From Planctomycetota bacterium (GTDB lineage: Bacteria > Planctomycetota > Planctomycetia > Pirellulales > Pirellulaceae): a stretch of 64,000 bases of DNA. The stretch covers positions 1 to 64,000 of the forward strand of contig JACNKX010000119.1 in assembly GCA_014381825.1 (NCBI GenBank), given 5' to 3'. Below are positions 13,897 through 23,257 of the stretch, in pieces (within the stretch, counting starts at the first letter, position 1; the number at the start of each line of letters is the position of its first letter). Under the pieces are notes generated by a model. The model saw nothing but the letters and a program-made list of their open reading frames with translations, was not told the DNA's origin and searched no databases. The position numbers and the translations under genes are program-made.

Positions 13897-14907
13897 ATGA
13901 CTCAGACTTCGTTATTCCTGACACTTTCACTGCTCGCTACCCTAGCGGTTGTTACCGTTCGTCACGCCGCCGCCGACGATCAATGGGTGGTCTATGAGGG
14001 AAAAGAGGGACCGGGGCACGGCAAGCATATCGTTTTCGTAACGGGCGACGACGAGTATCGCTCCGAAGAGGCCATGCCTCAGATGGCGAAGATCCTCGCA
14101 ACACGATACGGCTTCAAATGTACGGTGCTCTTCGCCATTGACCCCAAAGACGGCACGATCAAACCCGATCACCAAACGAATATTCCCGGAACGGAGGCAC
14201 TTAACGACGCCGATCTGATGGTGTTGTTCCTTCGCTTCCGCGACTTGCCTGACGATCAAATGAAGCCAATCGTCGACTTCGCGAATTCTGGCAAGCCGAT
14301 GATTGGGTTACGCACTGCAACGCACTCGTTCAATATCAAGAACGCCGAAGGAACCTATGCGAAATATAGCTGGGGCAGCAAAGAACCAGCGGGCGGCTTC
14401 GGTCGAGCGGTTCTAGGAGACACCTGGATCAGCCACCACGGGCATCACGGCAGAGAGAGTACGCGCGGCGTCATCAACGAAAAGCATGCCGATCACCCGA
14501 TCGTGAAGGGATGCGATGACGTCTGGGGCCCCACGGACGTTTACGGCATCATTCACCTCAAGCCCGACGACGAGATCCTGCTTTGGGGCCAGGTCCTCGA
14601 AGGCATGAACCCAGCCGACAAACCGCTTGCGGGTCCAAAGAACACTCCCATGATGCCGCTCGCGTGGACACGGATGTACAAAGGCGAAACTGGTAACACA
14701 TCTCGCGTCTTCAACACCACGATGGGAGCCGCCACCGACCTCGTCAGCGAAGGAACGCGCCGGCTAATCGCAAATGCTTGCTTCTGGGGACTGGAGATGG
14801 ACGTGCCCACCAAAGCTGACGTCGATCTCGTCGGAGAATACAAGCCAACGCCGTTCGGATTCGGCAAGTACGTGGAGGGCGTAAAGCCTGAGGATCACAA
14901 ACTGTAA
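13897..14907 (+). CDS. ThuA-like domain protein, secreted
   Basis: 336 residues from the ATG at 13897, with GAGG six bases upstream. The frame is open further upstream but carries no signal there. The N-terminus (LFLTLSLLATLAVVTVRHAAA) is a signal peptide. The body matches the ThuA-like glutamine-amidotransferase fold: IVFVTGDDEYRSEE at the start, LRFRDLPDDQ, GKPMIGLRTATHSF and a late NACFWGLEM. ThuA proteins are linked to trehalose or sugar use, and planctomycetes encode many secreted paralogs of unknown activity. It is divergent from the sulfatase-esterase, so both may be expressed on the same glycan. The precise reaction is unknown. Confidence 0.9.
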   Translation: MTQTSLFLTLSLLATLAVVTVRHAAADDQWVVYEGKEGPGHGKHIVFVTGDDEYRSEEAMPQMAKILATRYGFKCTVLFAIDPKDGTIKPDHQTNIPGTEALNDADLMVLFLRFRDLPDDQMKPIVDFANSGKPMIGLRTATHSFNIKNAEGTYAKYSWGSKEPAGGFGRAVLGDTWISHHGHHGRESTRGVINEKHADHPIVKGCDDVWGPTDVYGIIHLKPDDEILLWGQVLEGMNPADKPLAGPKNTPMMPLAWTRMYKGETGNTSRVFNTTMGAATDLVSEGTRRLIANACFWGLEMDVPTKADVDLVGEYKPTPFGFGKYVEGVKPEDHKL

Positions 14908-15042
14908 ACGAGAGTGAGGGTCAAATTGGGGATAAAACACTGCCCCGCGCGCACAATCATCGAGAATGCGATCAGCGGTCGGCTTGATATTGACGCCTTC
15001 CTCCTCTGCCTTCCGATTTAGATCGGGCGTTTCGTTCGCCCC

Positions 15043-17079
15043 TCACGCCTGCTCTTCCTCGTTCGTTCTCATCAGATTACTTGTCTCGGCGAGGATGGAC
15101 TTTATCACGTCGCCGCGTACCTTTGGTGGATCAGCAGCGTCAAGTGTTGTGAACATCTTCTTCAGACACTCGTGGACGGGAAGCCCATTCAAATCGACCC
15201 ACATACGAGTCGCTTCGCGAATGGTCTTTGCAGAGTTCTCCAGATCGCCATTGTGAAACTCTGCCCATGCCAGCGTGTCAAGCAGGCCCGGCAATGTTGC
15301 ACGATGTTCGGAGTTCTTTCTAGCAAGACGAACCGCGGTTCGGGAATCCTCGAGAGCAACTTTGGCGTCGATTTCGTAACGGGCAATGGTGCTTTCGTTA
15401 GCCGGTGCGTCTTTCAATAAATCCATACAAAGCCAAGCCAAATCATTGAATGCCACCGGATCATCAGGAAAGCGGTCCTTCGCCAGCGTGTACAAAGCGA
15501 TGGCCTCGTCTAGCTGGTTCAGTTTGCGAGCCAGCCAGGCTTGGCCAACGATCTCTTCCGAATTCGCCGTGTCACACCAGACACTGCGGTCCGCATCGGC
15601 ACGGTGATAAAGCGAGGCGATCAAGTCCCTGACAACGTCGGGGCCACCGGCATTTGATAGCTGTCTGACCTTGTCGCGTAGTATCGCGCCCATGCGTGCG
15701 CGGGCAAGCGAATCGGCGTCTCCCGTTGCTTTCAGCGACTCAGTCCGACGACTCTGCCAATACGTCTCGATACGGTGCATGTTGGGACCGGCCTCGGTCG
15801 TTCGATACAGCGCGTCGAGGCGTTCGGGCGTGCTTTGCAACTGCTGGGCCCACGCTTTGCGATCGTCTTCCAATTGCTTGGTGGGCTTTGGTACTTGAAT
15901 CAATTCGCCGCTGATCTGTCGCTTGCGCATGATGCAGAACGCTCGCCAATGATCCTGGAAATCCGTCACCGACCGAATACCGCCTCGGCGAAAACTCTCG
16001 ATTTCGTTCGGCTCCAAGTAAAGGTAGAGAACCGCTTGGTCGACCCAATCGATGATTTCCTGCGAGTTGAAGGGAGTGTTGCCTACCAATTGATCCAGAT
16101 CCGCGGCGGCCAGGTTTTGAAGATTGTCGATGCCTTCGTCCCGTAACCGCTCTTCATGAAGCTGGCTCAGACCGTCAATCAGGCCTAGCTGCAAATCACT
16201 CGAACGGCGTTCCTGCTGCCTGGTTGCTGCATGTGCCAACTGGCGAAACCAGCGGAGGGCAAGGTACTGAAAGTAGCCAAGTGAAAAGGCGATGATGGCC
16301 GCCAATCCCGCGCCCACACCGGTCGGATTCGGCGCGGGCGACGACGTTTGATTCTCCATTGGCGTTCCGTCGGGACTGGCCGGTCGCGGTTTCTTATCGT
16401 CGGGAGATTCTGACTTCTCGACTTCGACCGTCGCATTACGTGTCAATACATTGATGGCCGAAAAGGCCACAAAATTGAAAACCATTCCCGCCAGCAGAAC
16501 GCCTGCACAGCTCATGTAAACGAAAGGCTGAAGATCGCGCGTCGAATAACGACGTCGAATGAGCTGAAAACAAAACACATAAGCGCCCAGGAATCCAAAT
16601 CGCACCGCTGACAACATGTCCGGCAACATGTCATCAGGAATGAAAGGCAATTTCAGCGGCGGTCGGTAGAATAGACTCGAGCCGAGTACGGTGAATAGCA
16701 CAACGGGAATCGACAACAGGACGTAATTCGAGTTGGAGTAAGTTTGGCTGAGATTGCGAAGTTGGGTGCCACGATTCTCAGTATTCAGCCGAGAAAAGTC
16801 CCGCTCCGTTTCGGCTTGTTGCACGCCCTTCACCGATCGCACATAGGCAATGGCGGAGATAGGAAACAGGCTCACCAACACCCACTGAGCGAGCAACGCA
16901 GTCACAATCAACTCGTGCGTTTCCGGATGGCTGCCCCCACTCGAAGTGAGCTCGTACTCGAGGTACGTCAAAAGGGAGGCGGCCACGAGGATCAAACACG
17001 TCCCAATGAAAAGCATCCAACGAAATCCCTGCGTTTCCACCGGTTCGTCGGGCTGATTTTGATTGATCGAAACTGCCAT
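15043..17079 (-). CDS. Polytopic membrane protein with C-terminal TPR-like region
   Basis: 678 residues from the ATG at 17079, which has GGGGAG six bases upstream. Another ATG lies five codons earlier. About six membrane helices fall in the first 285 residues (for example FRWMLFIGTCLILVAASLLT and YVLLSIPVVLFTVLGSSLF), interrupted by a Ser/Pro/Asp-rich loop. A helical region (HEERLRDEGIDNLQNLAAAD) follows that looks like a helix-hairpin module. The last 170 residues hold TPR-like helices (LDEAIALYTLAKDRFPDDPVAFNDLAWL). I do not recognise a named family. The design suggests a membrane platform for protein contacts. It is last in a run of minus-strand envelope genes. Confidence 0.75.
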   Translation of the reverse strand: MAVSINQNQPDEPVETQGFRWMLFIGTCLILVAASLLTYLEYELTSSGGSHPETHELIVTALLAQWVLVSLFPISAIAYVRSVKGVQQAETERDFSRLNTENRGTQLRNLSQTYSNSNYVLLSIPVVLFTVLGSSLFYRPPLKLPFIPDDMLPDMLSAVRFGFLGAYVFCFQLIRRRYSTRDLQPFVYMSCAGVLLAGMVFNFVAFSAINVLTRNATVEVEKSESPDDKKPRPASPDGTPMENQTSSPAPNPTGVGAGLAAIIAFSLGYFQYLALRWFRQLAHAATRQQERRSSDLQLGLIDGLSQLHEERLRDEGIDNLQNLAAADLDQLVGNTPFNSQEIIDWVDQAVLYLYLEPNEIESFRRGGIRSVTDFQDHWRAFCIMRKRQISGELIQVPKPTKQLEDDRKAWAQQLQSTPERLDALYRTTEAGPNMHRIETYWQSRRTESLKATGDADSLARARMGAILRDKVRQLSNAGGPDVVRDLIASLYHRADADRSVWCDTANSEEIVGQAWLARKLNQLDEAIALYTLAKDRFPDDPVAFNDLAWLCMDLLKDAPANESTIARYEIDAKVALEDSRTAVRLARKNSEHRATLPGLLDTLAWAEFHNGDLENSAKTIREATRMWVDLNGLPVHECLKKMFTTLDAADPPKVRGDVIKSILAETSNLMRTNEEEQA

Positions 17080-17388
17080 TGAAAACTCCCCCATTGAATG
17101 AGCTAGCCCTAAACGGGCGGCAAAACAATTTCGCTATGGTGACTCGACGTGACCTCGTTTGCAAACACAGATCATGCAGCGGACCAACACCAATTAGTCC
17201 AACCGATGCTTGACAAGGGTCCTTCACGGCTTGACTAGAGCGATAGACCCAACGAAATCACGGCAGTGAACAACCCGATCATGCTTGCCCAGCAAACAAT
17301 GGCCCATAGATCACATATGCCGACGATTAATCTTCGACGACAGCGATGGAAGTCCTTCGTGAGAACATTCAAAACGTACCTGCTCGGG
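17080..17388. other. Intergenic region without a visible gene
   Basis: About 310 bases upstream of the TM/TPR gene and downstream of the metalloprotease gene. Only overlapping out-of-frame reading frames are present. No hairpin, repeat or RNA was recognised. Confidence 0.5.
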
Positions 17389-18252
17389 TCAACGGCGTTT
17401 CTTTTTCTTCTTTTTCTTCATGAATCTTGACTTTCCCCATTTCTGTTGGGCTCGCTCAATATCTTCCGTTTGGGGTTTGGCTGCAGTACCAACCGTCGAA
17501 TTCATCAGTTGTCCCGGAGTACTCGTATGCTGTAACCCAATTAGGTGACCAATCTCGTGACAGATCGCCGCTTCAAATTTATGCTCTGTGTCCCAGACTT
17601 CCGAATCGTCGATGCGGAGTTCCAGTTGGAAACCGTCTGAGGGGCCAATGTGGGCGTCGGCGAGCGTGTTTCCGCGCCCGTCAATACTCTCAATTTTGAC
17701 AAGAACATTTGCTTTGTCGGGATCCTTAGTCTCAGAAAATTTGGCACCGCATACAGCTTGCCAGTTGATGAAGCATCGAACAATTGCCTCCCGCGTGTCA
17801 AAAGCCGCAGTGGGCACGGATTGAAAGTGGTACTGATATTCGAATGTTGGTAGGCCCTTTGCACCGTCAGGCAAATCCTTTGCGTTGGATGCATTCGGGC
17901 GTTCTAGTTTGCCGTCACACCCCATAGCGGTTAGCAGCCAGTTGAACATCTTTTTGCCCAAAGTCGGGTCAGACAGGCCGCCTGCCGAATCTAACTGTGC
18001 CAGTCTCAGAGCGTTTGAGATGGCCTGCTGAATCTCATCGAATTTGGGGTCTTTCAACAAAGACTCGACAGTCGCGTTTTCCAATTCACCAAGATTTAGA
18101 TTTGTGAGAAATTTTCGGTCGACTAGCTTTAGGAGTCCATCCGCGACATCTCTTTTGCCCATAAGGGCCGACCCCAAGAACGGCGATTTTGCCTTGATCG
18201 CGGCACCCGCGATGGTTGTCATAGCTTTGGCAAGCGATTTCGAATCGGCCAT
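17389..18252 (-). CDS. Metzincin (matrixin-like) zinc protease with polybasic tail
   Basis: 287 residues. The zinc motif HEIGHLIGLQH places ligands at His232, His236 and His242 with catalytic Glu233. A downstream LMN gives the Met-turn, as in matrixins (peptidase family M10). The N-terminal 90 residues are helical and contain no signal peptide or membrane helix. The protein ends in about seven lysines and two arginines encoded by an A/G-rich run. A secreted fold without an export signal is odd. The tail could bind nucleic acid or acidic lipids, or reflect polymerase slippage. Neighbours are a secreted Ig/cadherin-like protein (84 bases away) and a TM/TPR protein. The substrate is unknown. Confidence 0.88.
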   Translation of the reverse strand: MADSKSLAKAMTTIAGAAIKAKSPFLGSALMGKRDVADGLLKLVDRKFLTNLNLGELENATVESLLKDPKFDEIQQAISNALRLAQLDSAGGLSDPTLGKKMFNWLLTAMGCDGKLERPNASNAKDLPDGAKGLPTFEYQYHFQSVPTAAFDTREAIVRCFINWQAVCGAKFSETKDPDKANVLVKIESIDGRGNTLADAHIGPSDGFQLELRIDDSEVWDTEHKFEAAICHEIGHLIGLQHTSTPGQLMNSTVGTAAKPQTEDIERAQQKWGKSRFMKKKKKKKRR

Positions 18253-18335
18253 CTGAATTCCCCCACTTAGAACAGTTGTTATCGAATGTCCTGTACTTAA
18301 TCCTCACTCGGTCTAATTAGGCTAGAAGACGCTGC

Positions 18336-19322
18336 TCACCGGCTGTATGCACGGGCGCGATTCTCGTAAACTCTAGCACGATGCTCATAGTAGGCTTTGC
18401 GCGAATCCCGATGCTTCAAATACCGACGTATGCGAGGAGTGATGAATGCCGGATCAGTGCTGGATCCGGAGCCCCCACCGGAAGCGACGCTCGTTGGGTC
18501 TCTGGAAATCGCAATTGCTTTTTGAATCGCCACGGCCAATGCGGGGATGACGACATTGACTGCTTCTCCGAGTGCTCGCTGATAATCAGGACCGTGGTAG
18601 CTTCGAACCTCTATGTCCCAATCGTCGACGAACCCAACCCATCCTTCCAAACCTTGAGTGTCGGACGCTCCAAACGTAGACGTCAGTTTGCCATAGAGTA
18701 CAGTGTCCGAGTAGTCATCACCGTTTAACATGTTGAGCATCAGGCTCTTCGCAGTCTCGTTACTCATGGAATTCGAATAGACTGGTCGCAGCTGATCGAG
18801 GACTGCGTCAGGCCCAGATTCCGGTTTCTGAGAATTATAAAGCGCAAAGTTTGCGGCCAAATTTCCCATCCAAAAGTCTTGGTCGAGGACTTGGTCTGTA
18901 GGAATCTCAAGATAAGTTTGAATCGTCTCTAGAGATACTTTGTTGCGTTTATCAAACACCGTAACAACGAGCGGCATCGAGAAGTCAACGGATCCATCAT
19001 TGACACCAACGCGAACAGAATACGTCGAGTTGGCAGTCAGCATCGTTCCTTGGCGGATTTTCAGCTTGTCACTTCCGTTTGGAATAACAAAGCTCGCGTT
19101 GTCGTCATCATCATCGCCCGCAACGAGACTGAAGGTATACGTCTTCCCCTCGTCATTCGGGATCTGAGAAAGCGTGCCGACGGTAGCGTTACCGTTCGTC
19201 AGGTCCACATCGTCAACTACATAGGTGGGGGCAAGCTTGAGTTTGCCTACCTGAGCGTCAGATTCTGACGGGGCGGAAAACAATGCACAAGCGAGCGCGC
19301 AAATAAGTGTATCGCGGCGCAT
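18336..19322 (-). CDS. Secreted protein with Ig/cadherin-like N-terminal domain
   Basis: 328 residues from the ATG at 19322, which starts MRRDTLICALACALFSAP and a clear signal peptide ending near DAQ. The longer frame to 19379 adds residues before the signal. Residues about 25-115 look like a cadherin/Ig-type beta domain with an Asp-rich calcium-like loop (AGDDDDDNASF), T-rich strands and a VTVFD end strand. The rest is helical and ends in a strongly basic Arg/Tyr/His tail (RAYYEHRARVYENRARAYSR-like). No enzyme motif is visible. It is 84 bases upstream of the protease gene on the same strand, so the protease could act on it or with it. Unknown function. Confidence 0.75.
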   Translation of the reverse strand: MRRDTLICALACALFSAPSESDAQVGKLKLAPTYVVDDVDLTNGNATVGTLSQIPNDEGKTYTFSLVAGDDDDDNASFVIPNGSDKLKIRQGTMLTANSTYSVRVGVNDGSVDFSMPLVVTVFDKRNKVSLETIQTYLEIPTDQVLDQDFWMGNLAANFALYNSQKPESGPDAVLDQLRPVYSNSMSNETAKSLMLNMLNGDDYSDTVLYGKLTSTFGASDTQGLEGWVGFVDDWDIEVRSYHGPDYQRALGEAVNVVIPALAVAIQKAIAISRDPTSVASGGGSGSSTDPAFITPRIRRYLKHRDSRKAYYEHRARVYENRARAYSR

Positions 19323-19589
19323 TTCTTTACAGCCCTCAAGTGTTGAAAAAAACGGTGACCCTGAGGCCGTATAAGGCAACGGGTGAGGGTGAGTATAGTT
19401 TTCGTCGCAACCACTTGCAACTAACCCAGATCACCTATTTTACGGAAGACTAACCGAAAGAAGATTCGGCGTACCAGCCATATAGAGCCATAATCGTGGA
19501 CAGTCGAGCGAACCTGCACCTTTCGCGATGGACGAAGCCTCATTTTCCAATTCATAGTAGCATCTCAACCGCGACAGAGTAGAAACAGA

Positions 19590-20684
19590 CTAGTTCCCGG
19601 CGTCAAGCATCGGATCGTTGCACGCGGTCGCGCCCTCAAACACTCTTTCGTAATACATCGCCAGCGCGTGCAATGCGTGACCTTGCGGCCCGATTTCCCA
19701 TCGCCTGCTGGGGTTGTCGTGCAATAACTCAGTCAAATGTTCAACTGACTTTGTGACGCGTGGCTGCGTTAGCTCTTTGGGTGGGAGTAAATAGGTGAGC
19801 CATTCGAGCATGTGCCCCGTTGTTTGCACGCGTCGTGCGACATCGTCTCTGGCCCCACGTTCGCGGAACCATTCAGTGCTGAAACTGCCGTCGGGATTCT
19901 GAAACTCGAAGGCATATTCTTGAAACTCGCGGACGTAAGTTTGCGCGCTTCGCCACTGCCCCTCGAACGGATGTCCTTCCTCGCTGCGTTTGCGTACTGC
20001 GTAGCTGAGCGCCATCAGGCGGTGCGTGCCACCACAGGGCGCGGCCTGCACAACGGGTTGAGTAAGTTCCTCTTTGATCAAACGTGAGATGCTCCATGAG
20101 TCACCGTCACGTGCTTCCCAGGTTGACTCCGTGTCCAAGTAATAGGCGAGCCCAATCAACTTGAACGATAGATCTGCTCCGCTCGAACAATTGAATTGCT
20201 CATACTCAATCAAGTCGGTCACGTTAAAATCACGGCCATCTACTTTCATCAGATTCTCTCGCCGCACACGACATTGTGCCAACACCGCCAAGAACTGCCC
20301 TGGATGCCCCTGCAAACCAGCTCCCTCAAGGGCCGTTAGTTTTCCGGCACTCAAGCCAAACAAACGCTGACCGCCGCACGAGCCGTTCCAGCAAAGCCAA
20401 CCGATCGCGTTCCGCGGATGGCCACGAACTGTAACTTCCGCGTCCACACCGTACGCCAAAGCCCAGTGCATAAGTTCCCAGGGGCTGCGCCTTGATACGT
20501 CTTCTGGCTGACCGTAATGGTACGTCAAACACGTGCGGACTTTTTCGCGGAGCTCTTCATGACTAGGGTCGGGACGACGGTCTTCCGCAATTACTACGTT
20601 AGCCCAACCCAATACGTAGATTGTCACCAAGAGTAGATTCCTGGCGATTACGCCAGAAGCCGCAGGACTGTTGCTTGTTTGCAA
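19590..20684 (-). CDS. Secreted protein, possibly alpha/alpha-toroid (terpenoid cyclase-like) fold
   Basis: 364 residues from a TTG at 20684 with AAGGG eight bases upstream. No better ATG lies before the hydrophobic segment (NLLLVTIYVLGWANVVIA), which acts as a signal peptide. The body is helical with conserved Trp, Cys and His, including CWNGSCGGQRLFG, a HPGQFLAVLAQ segment and FQNPDGSFS, which resembles the QW-type repeats of prenyltransferase and squalene cyclase toroids. I know this protein type from planctomycete genomes only as uncharacterised. No catalytic Asp-rich motif is evident, so a binding role is as likely as an enzyme role. Confidence 0.72.
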   Translation of the reverse strand: MQTSNSPAASGVIARNLLLVTIYVLGWANVVIAEDRRPDPSHEELREKVRTCLTYHYGQPEDVSRRSPWELMHWALAYGVDAEVTVRGHPRNAIGWLCWNGSCGGQRLFGLSAGKLTALEGAGLQGHPGQFLAVLAQCRVRRENLMKVDGRDFNVTDLIEYEQFNCSSGADLSFKLIGLAYYLDTESTWEARDGDSWSISRLIKEELTQPVVQAAPCGGTHRLMALSYAVRKRSEEGHPFEGQWRSAQTYVREFQEYAFEFQNPDGSFSTEWFRERGARDDVARRVQTTGHMLEWLTYLLPPKELTQPRVTKSVEHLTELLHDNPSRRWEIGPQGHALHALAMYYERVFEGATACNDPMLDAGN

Positions 20685-20776
20685 GAGTTCGGCCCTTGAT
20701 GATCCGAGTTATAGGAATCTCAGCGAAGTGCGTCAGACTCGGGTCAAATCGTCTGCGATTTGAGAAACTCCACGGT

Positions 20777-21661
20777 CTAACGAAGACGCTGGCCGCTGAC
20801 TGCTTGAACGGTCGGAAGCCCGCTCCGCAGGGCAGTTTCGTCATAAATGACCGGAATGGGCGGTTGAGCTGGTGGCGCCCCTGTTTGTTCTTGGTAATCA
20901 CTTCCAGCTTGGTAATTATGGCGTTCGCGATACCCCCGGCGGAAGCCGTGCCCACAGTGTTCGCAGTCGTCCTTCCCACACGCTTTGCCTTTCTCGGGTA
21001 GACACCTCTCCTTGACCGGTGCACGTCCGGGCTGGGCTTCGGTGTAGGCCTGCGACTCCACGTCCTGATCCATCTCGAACTCCATTTTGTATCGCACCGG
21101 CATTTTCGGCGGGCTGGATTTTACGGGAGCTCGGACGGGAGCCCTTTTCGGAGCGGGCTTGCCGCAATCGGCTTCAGGGGGACAATTACACCCATGACCA
21201 TGAATGCGACAAGACGGGTGCCAGGACGCAAATTGCGCATCGGATCGCTGAACCTCAGCTTGCTCTTCGAGCCATTTCGCTAACTGTTCCTGATATATCC
21301 GCTCGTTTTGCTCCTCGAGTTTCGCGAACATCGCGGCCGTCTTCGCCATCTGGGCATAGTCGGGTACCAGACGAAGATTCGTAATCTTCTGAGCTAATTT
21401 CGTTTCCAACGTTGACTTCAGCTCTGGCACCATGGCAGATGTTTCACGACGAATTTCGTTGATTTCTGCGCGACGGAGGCGTTCCAGTTCTGTTCGTTCT
21501 CGCTCCAGTTCTGCCTGCCGAATCGCCATCTGCTGTTCGTGCAATTGCGTTCGAAATTCTATTGTGTCGTTGATATTGTTTATATGCTGACCTATGGCGC
21601 ATCCCATCAGAGGAGAGATTCCCAACGCCAGCGCGATCAGTTTCAATTGGGAAATACTCAT
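20777..21661 (-). CDS. Coiled-coil lipoprotein, Cys/His-rich
   Basis: 294 residues. The N-terminus reaches a lipobox-like LMGC with Cys21, so it is likely lipid-anchored. A long coiled coil (about 30-150) is rich in Glu, Arg and Gln. Then come a Cys/His cluster (CRIHGHGCNCPPEADC), a Pro/Lys-rich linker and another Cys/His group (CGKDDCEHCGHGFRRG). The Cys/His clusters could bind metal or form disulfides outside the cytoplasm. No family is recognised. It belongs to the run of minus-strand envelope genes and follows the membrane protein at 22011. Confidence 0.7.
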   Translation of the reverse strand: MSISQLKLIALALGISPLMGCAIGQHINNINDTIEFRTQLHEQQMAIRQAELERERTELERLRRAEINEIRRETSAMVPELKSTLETKLAQKITNLRLVPDYAQMAKTAAMFAKLEEQNERIYQEQLAKWLEEQAEVQRSDAQFASWHPSCRIHGHGCNCPPEADCGKPAPKRAPVRAPVKSSPPKMPVRYKMEFEMDQDVESQAYTEAQPGRAPVKERCLPEKGKACGKDDCEHCGHGFRRGYRERHNYQAGSDYQEQTGAPPAQPPIPVIYDETALRSGLPTVQAVSGQRLR

Positions 21662-22010
21662 TATGGAGCAGAATCCAGTATTGGCAGTGAATCGGTTGAT
21701 GTCGCATAGCGCGACCGCAATAGTTCATCGGGTATTTCCGTGTGTAGGTTTGCTCCTACCAGTTCGATGCAGGTCGTAAGAGTTCTGCAGAGTTTAACGA
21801 TCCGATCGAGTCATTCGGAAAATCCCTCAATCAGCCATCCCATCCGTGAAAGGAGACCAGGACAGTAGGCGTTGCAGATCGGTCGCCCCGATTGTACGGA
21901 TTGCGCGAAACGATTTTGGATCTAGCGAATGGGCGGATGGCACGCAAGGATCGAGCCGATCAAGTCGACGAGCCGTACGATAGCGTTCCGCGAGCTTCTC
22001 CCGTGACAGC
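21662..22010. other. Intergenic region without a visible gene
   Basis: About 350 bases between a lipoprotein gene and the membrane protein upstream. Short frames here have no family likeness and unusual composition. No repeat or RNA was recognised. Confidence 0.5.
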
Positions 22011-22871
22011 TCACCCCTGGGCGGCGAACAGCGCTGCCACGACAAGGCGTAATCGCGCCATGAACTCCGATGCTCCAAACCCAACGAGCGCCGTTATGCT
22101 GAGCCACCACAAGCTACTTCGGGGACTCTGATTATCAACTTCGAGGAAGCCTGACATAATCATACTAATCGCGAGTATCCCTAACACGAATCCGATAAGC
22201 GGTCTCATTAGATACCACGGCCACCACGTGACGACGTCAAGTTCCGGCGGATCCTTGAAGCAGAGGTTTCGTATGAAGTCCCACATTGACCGCAACTGCA
22301 CACCGACCATGCCACAGCAACCACCGAGGAGAAGCAGAGCCACCACATATTTGTTCGCCAGAAGCAGTGACTCCTCTGACAGAATATCGACCGCCGTAGA
22401 GTATGTCGTTAGGTCACGCTCGTAGTTCTGCGCAGCCTCCGAATCGGACGGCACGTCGTCAAGAGTAGGAAACAGTCCTGCCAACTTCAATCGCGTCTCG
22501 TCGCTCATCGGGCCAATGTATTTCAGTTTTCCCTGTACGCTGTCATGACGGAAGCCCACGGGACCGGTCGCCAAACGCACATTCGACGGACACCTCCAAT
22601 CCGTCTCGACAGCCACATATAGAACGTCTTGCACGGAGTTCAGTGAAACCCACGCCATTACCAGCGACGCAACGGTCCACGCTACTAGCATTGTCGCCAG
22701 GCTAACCTTCTGTTTCATCGTAGCTGGGTGAAATACTTCCGGGGCCGGTGGTTCGGGAGGAGCAACTCGCTCGCTAGGTGCTGGAGGGGCAGTTTGCTGC
22801 CCTTCGCTCTCTTGGATGCTCAAACCTTCAGGTTCGTTTGCTGCAACGCGGCCAGACGCTTTCTTTGCCAT
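22011..22871 (-). CDS. Membrane protein of unknown function
   Basis: 286 residues. A Pro/Glu/Ala-rich cytoplasmic head (about 1-50) precedes a first membrane helix (LATMLVAWTVASLVMAWV). An extracytoplasmic domain of about 90 residues follows, then three more helices (VVALLLLGGCCGMVGV, LIGFVLGILAISMIM and a C-terminal one near LWWLSITALVGFGA). No catalytic or transport motif is visible. It is on the same strand as the lipoprotein downstream and the SPFH gene upstream, so it may belong to the same membrane assembly. That link is inference from position only. Confidence 0.7.
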   Translation of the reverse strand: MAKKASGRVAANEPEGLSIQESEGQQTAPPAPSERVAPPEPPAPEVFHPATMKQKVSLATMLVAWTVASLVMAWVSLNSVQDVLYVAVETDWRCPSNVRLATGPVGFRHDSVQGKLKYIGPMSDETRLKLAGLFPTLDDVPSDSEAAQNYERDLTTYSTAVDILSEESLLLANKYVVALLLLGGCCGMVGVQLRSMWDFIRNLCFKDPPELDVVTWWPWYLMRPLIGFVLGILAISMIMSGFLEVDNQSPRSSLWWLSITALVGFGASEFMARLRLVVAALFAAQG

Positions 22872-23166
22872 TGCCTGCTTTCGTCGAAAGAGTACCGAGA
22901 GGAATTACTCGCATCGCGTCTCATCGCGTTGTTTGAGATATTACTACGACCGAACGGACAGAGACTGCAATTGCCACTGAAGCTAATCCAAGCGTCGCCC
23001 ATTTACAAGAAAGAACGACGCCGCACCGGGACTCGCGCCAAGTCGATTTCCAGCATCGCTCCTGAAAGCGCCGCGAACGCGATAAGCGGATTTGGTTGTC
23101 GACATCTCCCAGCAGCAGGACGAGCTAGGTGCTTTTTCACAACTTAATTTGAAAGTTACGGCCCTC
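22872..23166. other. Intergenic region upstream of membrane protein
   Basis: Roughly 295 bases with no convincing gene. An Arg-rich frame crossing it is a shadow of the SPFH gene. The palindromic element at 23167 follows directly. Confidence 0.45.
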
Positions 23167-23219
23167 GTTGGAGTCCACGCTTTAGCGTGTTTGTTCAGCC
23201 TAAAAGGCTGTACTCCAAC
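23167..23219. repeat. Palindromic element, family A copy 1
   Basis: An outer stem GTTGGAGT (23167-23174) pairs with ACTCCAAC (23212-23219). Inside are two perfect hairpins: CACGC-TTTA-GCGTG (23176-23189) and CAGCCT-AAA-AGGCTG (23196-23210). Together they form a three-way junction. Related copies are at 50448 and 53225. Confidence 0.85.
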
Positions 23220-23257
23220 AAATGATGCGACACCCCGTTCTGAGCTGTGACGCTGCA

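Noticed and set aside
21827-22084. An 85-codon frame between lipoprotein and membrane protein genes
   Set aside because: It overlaps the membrane protein's coding end and shows no domain.
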